Assembly (NCBI RefSeq): GCF_026151205.1 | Contig: NC_087077.1 | Location: 19,196,975 to 19,260,974 of the forward strand | Direction: 5' to 3' | From: Bolinopsis microptera | Taxonomy: Eukaryota > Ctenophora > Tentaculata > Lobata > Bolinopsidae | DNA length: 64,000 bases | Shown here: positions 37,701 to 49,000 of the stretch, piece after piece | How the letters are laid out: every line of letters starts with the position of its first letter | How positions within the stretch are numbered: position 1 is the first letter of the stretch | Program-made: the position numbers and the translations under genes | The notes under the pieces: generated by a model | Database searches by the model: none | Told to the model about the DNA's origin: nothing | The model's input: the letters and a program-made list of their open reading frames with translations, nothing else

Positions 37701-39518
37701 ATCAAACCTCATTCTGATAGTAAATGAACTGTCCCATGGCTATGGGGCGGTTTTCATGATTATAGGAGAAGCTGATTATACGTCTAATTGAGCTTCCGTC
37801 TCTGTCTCCTAGTAAGACACAGTCACCAATCTTGTACTTGTCTTTTCCAATCGTGCACACTCTAGAAACGATGAAGATGTATTAAGAAATATGTGTCCTC
37901 CATAAGTTAATTGGCTTGATATCAAGCACTATTTTGTTGTGTTCATGTTGTTGTAGTTGTAAGTCAGTGTTTAAAATACAAGTATACTGACTATTGGAGA
38001 GGTGTGAGTAACTCAAACTCCTATTTTCTGATGTTTTCATATTAAAGTAGAGTAAGGGTAATTATGATCCAGAAGTTCCAAATATATAGTCACAATGAGT
38101 TTATAAACTAAACGTTCATAAACTGAATATGGGGTGTTATATATTGTATGCTTATTGGTTACAGAATCAAATTGTTTATGTCTATGATGATGAATAACAA
38201 ACTTGTAAAACGTGGCTCCACTCTGTATGTAAGGCAGAGTAAAACTGATAGTAGAGATGTCAACATCCGCCTTTTCTTTAACAGAAAGTGAACTGCCAAC
38301 ACTGTCGGGACTGGGTTTGGGCATGTATCTGATCTGAAGAAGCTGTTGTCTGTGCAACACCAGGGCTTGCTTGTCGTGATCAAAATACCTGGATGAAAAA
38401 GGTTTAGTTACCAGGTTACCAGGTTTAGTTACCAGGTTACAAAGACTGGAGTATTACGAAACGAACAAATTAATTATCCAGTAATCCGTAAATTCAAAAA
38501 ACAGTTCAAGGATGAAAGACAGGAATCGAATTGATTAGAGGACGTTAACTCATGTACCTGTATACATAGTACACATCCTTGGGGACACTGTTAGGAATTT
38601 CGTCTTTATTTGCGACCCATATAACATGTAAAAGTTTTCTAATGGATGAGACCGCTACCTGAAAAGTAATTCGTAACATAATCATGTTGCTGATATTCGA
38701 AAACTAAAACAATTCTTTGGCTTAACATAACATCACTTTTAAATTATAATTAAATGAAGAATGATATTATGTGCATACAAAACATGTGGTACCTTGCCAG
38801 TGTAACTTGTAGCAAATATCTCATGGGAGTAATGTTGTTCTTTGGTATGTTGTCCAAAGTCAGAATCAGTGAAGAACCACCTTACAAGTGCTCTTTCGTT
38901 ACCCTGCAAGGTTGGTTAGGTTCAGCAAGGTCTTGATTGTTGGTGTTACCACATGCATTATGACCTGTATCTTTGAAAACACAAGAATTAGCTCACAAAA
39001 AAACACATCTTTACAATAAAAAGAAATGAAACATATAGGTTTAATTCGAGTCAGTACAATTTATTTAGATTTATGTACTGATTTCTAATTCTGATACCTT
39101 GGTGCGACAGTATATTTTAAGCAAATATCCTAGTTTGTAGCGTCCCTCATCACGAAGTAGCACTGTGTTGTTTACATTGTAGGACTGTCCATCTACAGTA
39201 CACTTCCTGGAATTGCAATGTATGACTGTCTGAGTGTCCTAGTCCTTCGTCTTAACATGCACTATACATAAATGCAAGAATACACTGTTATAAGATATTA
39301 GATAGATATACATACTTGGAACTTATTTATTTAAAGCTCTTATGGGATTTATTTTAAATTTTTATGGAGAAAAAAACAACCCTCTGATATTTAAAAACAA
39401 ATTTTCCAATTGAAAAAGGAACTTTTTGTTACCTGTAAAACACTAATCCTGTATCACTCTTCTTTATAACGTGTTCTAGAGCTACGTCTTGGGATTTAGA
39501 TTCTTCTGCTGATGACAT
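28726..39518 (-). CDS. Large multi-BAH-domain chromatin-type protein
   Basis: Start Met at 39518 (MSSAEESKSQDVALEH). Exons read at 39518-39433, 39206-39098, 38903-38793, 38658-38558, 38388-about 38203, 37862-37712, about 37521-37320, 37131-37013, 36828-36773, 36336-36110, 35930-35677, 35531-35390, 35211-34893, 34664-33812, 33674-33362, 33118-about 32973, 32701-32582, 32318-32213 and 30158-28726. Five BAH-like modules: KCTVDGQSYNVNNTVLL (about 39.2 kb), KDKYKIGDCVLL (37.86), EDCFSVGDFVTL (36.8), KAAVGDCVFVRL (35.15) and VQGEAVYVRC (33.4). After several modules comes a shared tail (RRYYHPLRH, KRYYDPFKKK or FCRRFYDPY, then AEPL..SD.SI.P.P). A Lys/Glu-rich linker and long Ser/Thr/Glu tails follow. 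BAH domains bind histones and other chromatin proteins. The exons of module 3 are incomplete in my reading. Confidence 0.78.
29345..29745 (-). repeat. Coding 27-bp minisatellite (STIPTIQAE) in the multi-BAH protein tail
   Basis: About fourteen in-frame copies of a nine-residue unit, STIPTIQAE or STNPTIQAE with single substitutions. The opposite-strand frame over the same stretch is only a shadow of the repeat. A second short coding repeat, PLQTAKT (about 30000-30070), lies upstream in the same exon, and TETETETPE runs at about 28975-29030. Confidence 0.93.
30572..31156. repeat. Perfect 585-bp palindrome (292-bp arms)
   Basis: The two arms are exact reverse complements about a single central C at 30864, within the last intron of the multi-BAH gene. 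The left arm is preceded by a diverged tandem copy of its outer part (about 30405-30571). The sequence is rich in GCCTCACAAAATGGCC and its inverse TGTGAGGCAT, which also recur out to 31780, so the intron is largely one fold-back repeat family. The frames on both strands here mirror each other and are not genes. Confidence 0.95.
31155..31213. repeat. Second perfect palindrome, 29-bp arms, abutting the first
   Basis: CCTTCATTCGGCTGTAAAAA begins the left arm and its exact inverse closes the right arm, with one central base at 31184. It starts where the 585-bp palindrome ends. Confidence 0.95.
33119..33193. repeat. Short CRE/E-box array next to a splice acceptor
   Basis: Three TGACGTCA and three CACGTG cores in the same 20-bp arrangement as 27050-27288, introduced by the same AAGGCGGGGTAAG motif. 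It begins directly upstream of (on the minus strand) the acceptor of the multi-BAH exon at 33118. Confidence 0.93.
36347..36505. repeat. 17-bp minisatellite (AAGAAATGAGGTTAATT)
   Basis: About nine tandem copies in an intron of the multi-BAH gene, with rare variants (GGGTAATT, GGTTAATC). Confidence 0.95.
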
Positions 39519-40447
39519 TCTGTGGAAAGTGCTGAGCTGTTATTCGTTTTGAGTACACCCTGGCCCTTGGTAAGATTCATTTAGACAGATGGGCCCGATT
39601 AGCTCACTTTGAGTAATAAGGTTTGGAGCCAAGGTTTGGAGATGTATATGCTAAATGTAATATCTATGCAATAGCTATCTACATCTGTAAATGGCTTATG
39701 AAGAGGGACCAGAGGGTGTCCCTAAGAGCACAGTATTCGAGAACTATGACCACAAAACAAAACTAGGTTTGCATCATCAGAACAAAAATTACATATTACT
39801 TTAAAAATTAGGCTTTCAAAAATATATCACGATCTTTGTCTGATCAAATTTGTTCGACTATGAAAGAATCCGCCATTTATAAATATAAGTTACTAAGTAT
39901 AAGTTCTAAAGTTGTACCTGAATGAATCAGTGTTAATCTAAATAAGCTTTTAAATACTGAGAAAAGACAATTTTTTGAGAAAAGACAATTTTATTATTTA
40001 TCACCAATTCAATACATAATCAATAAATATATATCCGAATAAATTTGATTAAAAATTAAATGATACAAGTATGCTAGCAGCTAGTGCGCTTATATTTGAA
40101 TAATATTCACGCTGTTAAAATGGGTTTTACCACACCGCCACTCACATTAGCACAGTTGGTGAACGGACCCAGGCGCTGTTAAGCTTTTATGAGCCCTGGT
40201 TGACTGCTGAGAGTGGCGAAGGGGCTGATATTAATTTTATCTTAGTTTAACCTATATTCCAATAAAATTTTAGTTTTGTGTTATAATTATATGATTTTTA
40301 TGCGATATTTAAGTTACAGCTGCTCGCAATACATTATTGCTTAAAAATTGTTAAATATGCTCGCTATACGCTTAATTTTAGATACCGTATGTATATATAC
40401 ATATCAGCTCATAATACCAAATAACAATAATAAATTAATTAAAAGCA
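39519..40447. other. Upstream region of the multi-BAH gene with a hairpin-bounded GC-richer island
   Basis: Probable promoter side of the minus-strand gene. At 40134-40222 an island is bounded by CCGCCACTC and GAGTGGCG in inverted orientation, with inner GGACCCAGG and GAGCCCTGG. It looks like a short structured element (MITE remnant or small RNA) of unknown nature. Nothing else recognised. Confidence 0.4.
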
Positions 40448-43400
40448 TTGAAGAGGTCCAAAACCAATTCAAGCATGACACAAAGTTGAATACATTTTCA
40501 TCGGAAGCTGCAAGCTTATTAACGTTTGATTCCGTACGTTCATGATCCGTTATTATGCATTCACCTTCAGGCGGTGTCGACGAATCATGCGAAAAGGGTT
40601 TTTGACAGGCTGTGCCCTTACCATAATTAAACTGAACCATTGCCTGATACGATGTAAACAAGAGTGTTGGATACTGAGTGTATGAAGATTAGAAAGTTTC
40701 TCAAGGAACCTTCCCCAACCCCGGGGATGGGAGTACCTTTAGATCATGAAGGCTAAGTGACCAATCAGTTACCACTTAACTTCCGCCTTCTTAAGTTAAG
40801 AATCTATGCTCAAATCCAAGTGTCACCTAGTCAAGGGGGTAAGCTAAGGTTTTCAATAGATTTTTGCAGCATAACTCATCAAGAAAACAGCAATCGAAAT
40901 CTTTCGATTAACCCAGCCGAATGATAAGGAAAAATAAGGAAAAATAAGGGAACAGTGTAATCAATGTAAAAAAACTAGAAATAATAAAGTTAGATAAAGT
41001 GTTAAATGAACAATAGTAGAATTATTTGCTCAGATCATGTCTAATTCAGTATCTGACCCCATATACCTGGAAGAAACTAATGAAGACGAGATTATCGAGG
41101 TGATCAGAGATTTTCAAATTGGCAAGGTGAGTGACATACCTTAGTTCCCAAAAATTTGTGTGCCATTATATTGAGCACAATTTATTGGAGCCCGAAAAAT
41201 TTGGGCAGAAAATTTGAACTCATTTGGGCGACCGAAAATTTGGGCACAAATTCTTCGAAAAATGAACGATTTTCCATTAAAATTTCAGTTAGATATTTGC
41301 CTTAGTTCATTATTATTCCTTGTTATTCCAGTCATTTTGCTTTCAATTTTAAGCATGTAGGTGGTAGTCTGAGTTGTTTCACATTATGAAAACATAGTGT
41401 GTCAGCTCAATAGAGGAGTTTGATCAGACAATGTGAAAATTGATACCCGCTTGACAGTGATCCGTGAAGTACACGCTCGTTGGATCAACGAACTTTTTGT
41501 ATATTTAAAAGGAAGGCCAGATGACATAAAGGAAAGGCTTTGAGAAGTCGGGTATAACTGATGCTTGTAGATCAGACTTTACGGTGGATGATAATCCATT
41601 TGCAGATCTTGTTTAAATCTCTAGCTATCCGTACCTCTAGCCATTTGTTTTATTAGTAGATGTTAGCTATTCCAGTTATTTCTATTCATTTAAAATATAA
41701 GCCTTTTTACTTGGTCAAGCCATGAATGACAGATTAAAAAACTAAAATTTCAAATATTATTTCACTTGGATATGAAGAAAAAGCCATCTTTCTATAGATT
41801 TCAGGGCCACATGCCAAATGCCAAAAGTTTGGTTAGCAAAAAATTTAGCAGACGGAAAAGATTTATGCAATTAATTTGGTCTGCAAAAAATTTGGGCGAG
41901 AGGCCCGCTCAAATTTTTTGTCGCCCAAATTTTTGGGAATTAAGGTACCTGCAATGGTAGTTTAAAAGTCGGTAAAGCTAATTTGTAATTGCTTGGTTAG
42001 GCTTTACAGCAAATGTATACAAAGTGGTACATTCCCACGTAAAGTTATTCCTATTTAATAAAAGAAAAACATTTTTCGAGAAGGTCATTTACAAACGCTT
42101 TTATAATTTCTTCACTTCTAAAGGTGTACTGAAAGTCGAACATCGAAAGACTCACAGTTTGGATCAGATTTAGAAAAGGCCATTCTACCACCTAGATGCT
42201 TTACACAAATCTATAAACTCCGTTATTGACTGACACTGTCAACCCATCGAGATCAATGATACAAGCAATGTCATAATCCTCCCAAGAAAAACCAACACTT
42301 TTCTTTATATAGCCTCCAAATTGTGGAATAGCATACATAAACGGATTCTAAATGAGAATGGGGAAATCCTCACTACTTCTGTATCTTTGGTTAAATTACG
42401 CTGTAAAAGTATCATCCTGGGATCTCAATCCATCAACAATAATAACACCTGGACTTACCAAAACTTTCACATCGCCCCTCACTCAATCACAGACCAAACC
42501 ATCTCATCACTCACTCACCAAATTGCCGACCCAATATCTATTGAAGTGGCGAAAATTTTCTAGACAAATGATATTTCGATATTATTGCTGCAGCAGATAC
42601 AAATACCAACATTATTATATTCCCAAACGTTTGAACCTTTAAATTAACTAGGAAAGTCAACCCTCAACTTGACTTTTACTGTTTTGAACAGATATGATGA
42701 TATTAACTTAATTTATTATTATTATTTTTTTTTTACATACTCCTTCTTAGTGTGGTGACTTGGGGTCCATAAATATAACAATACAAGCTGATAAACCAAA
42801 AAGAACAACTGGGGTAGGTAGGTAGCCCTGGTGGGTGCGTAAACTTTACGGTCTGCTCTCTCCAAGATCAGCCTGCTTCTCCATTTTACCGTGTGTTTTA
42901 CCGTGAAGCCTAATTTCTAGTTTTTATAAAATATACAATGCAAGTGCAGGTTTACTAATCTTAATCTACTTAACAACTCAATAGCCCAAGTCACCATACC
43001 CGTAGTATATTCCATGGTAATAGAAGAGCTTTAAAGTTTTTCAAATTGTTGCTATAATTGATTTAAATAAAAATTTGTTGTTTTCTTGAATTTGTTGTTT
43101 TCTTGATTCGACACCAACCAATAATGATAGTTCGTGCTGTGCGTCGAAGCGGCGAAGTCCTGCAAACTCTGTTACAAGAAAGTCTCTAGCTACAAGCTAG
43201 CAATAAACATGTTTTAGGGATATTAATCATTGACTTGAGCAACGTTTTCGACATCCTTGTACCATGTCGTGACCCCATTGTAATTTCACTTAGTGTATTG
43301 AGGCAAAAGCCATCGGAGCGAATAAAGCCACGATACATATTACGCCCACTTGTGCGCGGCGGGATTACAAAGTGAGGCAACGTCCAACGACGCTATTAAT

Positions 43401-46031
43401 TACAATATTCTGATCTCTTAAGCAAATTAAACGTTTACGGTATAAATAGTAAAAGGTTTTGTGAGCATTTTCTGCTCGATCATAAAATCGATCGAAAAAA
43501 CTGATTTTGTTTCGCTAAATTCCCCTAAATTCAACCACTTACCATAATAAAAATACTAACAACCAAATAAAGTTTTTTAAATAATTATATACAATCACCA
43601 AAGAATATTTACTTAAGTTTACTTTTAGCTAACTAATTCGTGGTTTAAGCTCCTATTTTATTTATGATTAAAGGAATGTAAAATCAAAAATAAAACTTTT
43701 CAATTTCGTTTCATTGAAAACTTTTCGTTTCATTGATTAAAAATGATTTTGGAATGCAAAATGGTTGAATTGAGTTTCCTCGGGTGAAATTGCAAAAACC
43801 GATTTTTGGGCTAAAAATAGTCCAAAAAACCCTATTTTTATATTTTTGAACAAATTAACTTTGTCGGCACATTATAAAAATTTGCTTAAAGAAAGTTAAA
43901 ACATATCCTCACAATATGGTATAAAAATAACACAAATTTTTTAATTTTCTTTGGGTAAAAATCCAAAAAAGTGGTCAAAATTTTAACTTTTTTGCGCGCA
44001 CTCAATTTTCGGTTCTTAGATACTATATTTATATTTTGACCCTTTTTTAAAATGTATATTGTAACAAATAATTTAAATGTATTAAACATAATTTAGTCAA
44101 AAACCTAATTTTAAATGGAAGCAAAATTTTAAGTGCGCACCGCGCATAAAAAACCATCCTACAGTCGGCACGCGCGGCTCACTGTCGATGGCGCACTACC
44201 TACTTATATTTTTATATTGAAGGACTTCGCCGCTTCGACGCGAACTAGCATTCTTGCTTCGCATCGAAGCAACGATCTCGATGGGTTGACATCGTCAATC
44301 AATGCTCCTCCGGCAGGCTATTATATTTATGCCCATAATCATATGAATAGAGACTAGGCGGAATGACAGGCTGAGCGCGACCCAGTAAGTTTTGACTTGC
44401 TGAATTTTATCACTCGGTAAACCTGTGTAACAGTCGTCAAGCACCAAAAACTGGTTGCTATGCCCGTAATTAATTATTAAATCAACACATAACTGGTGTC
44501 GCGCGCGCAAAATATACTCCTTTTATACACATAATTATATGTGTCATCACCGAAGAACCGTCGGGCCACCTCATATATCCAATTCCAAACCTGATTACTT
44601 ATTCCCTACGGTCCTTCCACCGAAGAACCGTCGGGCCACCTCATATATCCAATTCCAAACCTGATTACTTATTCCCTACGGTCCTTTTGCCTTCGGCGAG
44701 AGTAAGGAAAAAAAAATCCCGTTGTACTTTTTTGATCCCAGATATCGTGTCATGTACTAATACTATTAAATCATATATGTATATTATGATGTCAGCCAAC
44801 ATTGAACATTGGTTAAAATGTTAGTCATTAGTGACATGGAGGGGTCTGAATTCTAAAATAGCTCAAATTTGGCACTTACGTGTTATGAGATCTGTGATCA
44901 ATGCCACGTTAGAAATGAAAAACATATTTTTTTGAAGCTAATTTTCAATGAAGTAGCCTCATTATCAAATCAATGTCACAGTTATGGGACTGATCTTTAA
45001 AAACAAAACATTCTGTAAAAATATTAATAACAAATACATTTCATAGTGCAGCACTCGTGTACGCTCCAAGAAATCGTAAACTAAATAATGAAACTTTGCC
45101 AACATTTATCAATATCAGCATTGATTATATCTTAACAGACTTGCGATGCTAGAAAGAGCTAAATCAGATTCATCATCATAGAAAGGACTCAATAATAAAT
45201 CGTAATATGGAAACCAGTGATCGATCGAACTTAAGATTAGGGTTGCAAATCTTGAAAAGCTATTTTCTGCTCAACTTTCTTGGATGAATTTTTCGGAAAC
45301 ATTTTTTTTCGGTAGACAGCTTGCATAGTGAAGTCGTTAGCATTGGAACTAATTCAAAACACACAACGTCTAATGTTAAACATATGAACATTTTCTGGGT
45401 GACATTCCTAACAGAGCAAATTTTTAGGATTCTTCCGAAATGATGAGCGGTTTCATCGCCCTCAGCGCTCCTAAAATCCTATCCCAGTCGACAACAGAAG
45501 TATAAGTTCGCTAAATTCCCCTAAATTCAACCACTTACCATAATAAAAATACTAACAACCAAATAAAGTTTTTTAAATAATTATATACAATCACCAAAGA
45601 ATATTTACTTAAGTTTACTTTTAGCTAACTAATTCGTGGTTTAAGCTCCTATTTTATTTATGATTAAAGGAATGTAAAATCAAAAATAAAACTTTTCAAT
45701 TTCGTTTCATTGAAAACTTTTCGTTTCATTGATTAAAAATGATTTTGGAATGCAAAATGGTTGAATTGAGTTTCCTCGGGTGAAATTGCAAAAACCGATT
45801 TTTGGGCTAAAAATAGTCCAAAAAACCCTATTTTTATATTTTTGAACAAATTAACTTTGTCGGCACATTATAAAAATTTGCTTAAAGAAAGTTAAAACAT
45901 ATCCTCACAATATGGTATAAAAATAACACAAATTTTTTAATTTTCTTTGGGTAAAAATCCAAAAAAGTGGTCAAAATTTTAACTTTTTTGCGCGCACTCA
46001 ATTTTCGGTTCTTAGATACTATATTTATATT
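40448..46031. repeat. 5,584-bp tandem unit, copy 1
   Basis: Composed of segment A (40448-43510), B (43511-44039), C (44040-45506) and a second copy of B (45507-46035, which runs a few bases into copy 2). A and C each occur again 5,584 bases downstream; I saw no differences where I compared them. C contains a 70-bp direct repeat (44548-44687) and short inverted GCGTCGAAGCGGCGAAGTCC-type motifs shared with A. A contains a MITE (41139-41945). Small protein-like fragments (for example ILNENGEILTTSVSLV at about 42343) have no recognised family. Confidence 0.95.
41139..41945. mobile_element. Longer copy of the CCTTAGTTCCC MITE, with a transposase-like remnant
   Basis: It has the same 20-bp ends and TA flanks as 10656-11138. 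It retains an internal segment with VHARWINELFVYLKGRPDD followed, one frame over, by EKSGITDACRSDF. This resembles the C-terminal part of pogo/Tigger-type transposases (the Trp..Ile-Gly-Ile..Ala region after the DDE core). The fragment is short and frameshifted, so the copy is dead. Just upstream an exon-like MSNSVSDPIYLEETNEDE ends in GGCAAG|GTGAGT at about 41127. Confidence 0.75.
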
Positions 46032-49000
46032 TTGAAGAGGTCCAAAACCAATTCAAGCATGACACAAAGTTGAATACATTTTCATCGGAAGCTGCAAGCT
46101 TATTAACGTTTGATTCCGTACGTTCATGATCCGTTATTATGCATTCACCTTCAGGCGGTGTCGACGAATCATGCGAAAAGGGTTTTTGACAGGCTGTGCC
46201 CTTACCATAATTAAACTGAACCATTGCCTGATACGATGTAAACAAGAGTGTTGGATACTGAGTGTATGAAGATTAGAAAGTTTCTCAAGGAACCTTCCCC
46301 AACCCCGGGGATGGGAGTACCTTTAGATCATGAAGGCTAAGTGACCAATCAGTTACCACTTAACTTCCGCCTTCTTAAGTTAAGAATCTATGCTCAAATC
46401 CAAGTGTCACCTAGTCAAGGGGGTAAGCTAAGGTTTTCAATAGATTTTTGCAGCATAACTCATCAAGAAAACAGCAATCGAAATCTTTCGATTAACCCAG
46501 CCGAATGATAAGGAAAAATAAGGAAAAATAAGGGAACAGTGTAATCAATGTAAAAAAACTAGAAATAATAAAGTTAGATAAAGTGTTAAATGAACAATAG
46601 TAGAATTATTTGCTCAGATCATGTCTAATTCAGTATCTGACCCCATATACCTGGAAGAAACTAATGAAGACGAGATTATCGAGGTGATCAGAGATTTTCA
46701 AATTGGCAAGGTGAGTGACATACCTTAGTTCCCAAAAATTTGTGTGCCATTATATTGAGCACAATTTATTGGAGCCCGAAAAATTTGGGCAGAAAATTTG
46801 AACTCATTTGGGCGACCGAAAATTTGGGCACAAATTCTTCGAAAAATGAACGATTTTCCATTAAAATTTCAGTTAGATATTTGCCTTAGTTCATTATTAT
46901 TCCTTGTTATTCCAGTCATTTTGCTTTCAATTTTAAGCATGTAGGTGGTAGTCTGAGTTGTTTCACATTATGAAAACATAGTGTGTCAGCTCAATAGAGG
47001 AGTTTGATCAGACAATGTGAAAATTGATACCCGCTTGACAGTGATCCGTGAAGTACACGCTCGTTGGATCAACGAACTTTTTGTATATTTAAAAGGAAGG
47101 CCAGATGACATAAAGGAAAGGCTTTGAGAAGTCGGGTATAACTGATGCTTGTAGATCAGACTTTACGGTGGATGATAATCCATTTGCAGATCTTGTTTAA
47201 ATCTCTAGCTATCCGTACCTCTAGCCATTTGTTTTATTAGTAGATGTTAGCTATTCCAGTTATTTCTATTCATTTAAAATATAAGCCTTTTTACTTGGTC
47301 AAGCCATGAATGACAGATTAAAAAACTAAAATTTCAAATATTATTTCACTTGGATATGAAGAAAAAGCCATCTTTCTATAGATTTCAGGGCCACATGCCA
47401 AATGCCAAAAGTTTGGTTAGCAAAAAATTTAGCAGACGGAAAAGATTTATGCAATTAATTTGGTCTGCAAAAAATTTGGGCGAGAGGCCCGCTCAAATTT
47501 TTTGTCGCCCAAATTTTTGGGAATTAAGGTACCTGCAATGGTAGTTTAAAAGTCGGTAAAGCTAATTTGTAATTGCTTGGTTAGGCTTTACAGCAAATGT
47601 ATACAAAGTGGTACATTCCCACGTAAAGTTATTCCTATTTAATAAAAGAAAAACATTTTTCGAGAAGGTCATTTACAAACGCTTTTATAATTTCTTCACT
47701 TCTAAAGGTGTACTGAAAGTCGAACATCGAAAGACTCACAGTTTGGATCAGATTTAGAAAAGGCCATTCTACCACCTAGATGCTTTACACAAATCTATAA
47801 ACTCCGTTATTGACTGACACTGTCAACCCATCGAGATCAATGATACAAGCAATGTCATAATCCTCCCAAGAAAAACCAACACTTTTCTTTATATAGCCTC
47901 CAAATTGTGGAATAGCATACATAAACGGATTCTAAATGAGAATGGGGAAATCCTCACTACTTCTGTATCTTTGGTTAAATTACGCTGTAAAAGTATCATC
48001 CTGGGATCTCAATCCATCAACAATAATAACACCTGGACTTACCAAAACTTTCACATCGCCCCTCACTCAATCACAGACCAAACCATCTCATCACTCACTC
48101 ACCAAATTGCCGACCCAATATCTATTGAAGTGGCGAAAATTTTCTAGACAAATGATATTTCGATATTATTGCTGCAGCAGATACAAATACCAACATTATT
48201 ATATTCCCAAACGTTTGAACCTTTAAATTAACTAGGAAAGTCAACCCTCAACTTGACTTTTACTGTTTTGAACAGATATGATGATATTAACTTAATTTAT
48301 TATTATTATTTTTTTTTTACATACTCCTTCTTAGTGTGGTGACTTGGGGTCCATAAATATAACAATACAAGCTGATAAACCAAAAAGAACAACTGGGGTA
48401 GGTAGGTAGCCCTGGTGGGTGCGTAAACTTTACGGTCTGCTCTCTCCAAGATCAGCCTGCTTCTCCATTTTACCGTGTGTTTTACCGTGAAGCCTAATTT
48501 CTAGTTTTTATAAAATATACAATGCAAGTGCAGGTTTACTAATCTTAATCTACTTAACAACTCAATAGCCCAAGTCACCATACCCGTAGTATATTCCATG
48601 GTAATAGAAGAGCTTTAAAGTTTTTCAAATTGTTGCTATAATTGATTTAAATAAAAATTTGTTGTTTTCTTGAATTTGTTGTTTTCTTGATTCGACACCA
48701 ACCAATAATGATAGTTCGTGCTGTGCGTCGAAGCGGCGAAGTCCTGCAAACTCTGTTACAAGAAAGTCTCTAGCTACAAGCTAGCAATAAACATGTTTTA
48801 GGGATATTAATCATTGACTTGAGCAACGTTTTCGACATCCTTGTACCATGTCGTGACCCCATTGTAATTTCACTTAGTGTATTGAGGCAAAAGCCATCGG
48901 AGCGAATAAAGCCACGATACATATTACGCCCACTTGTGCGCGGCGGGATTACAAAGTGAGGCAACGTCCAACGACGCTATTAATTACAATATTCTGATCT

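Noticed and set aside
44548-44687. Small nuclear RNA or spliced-leader gene, because of the duplicated GC-richer 70-bp unit
   Set aside because: No Sm site, splice donor or match to U1, U2, U5 or U6 could be found; it is kept only as a direct repeat.
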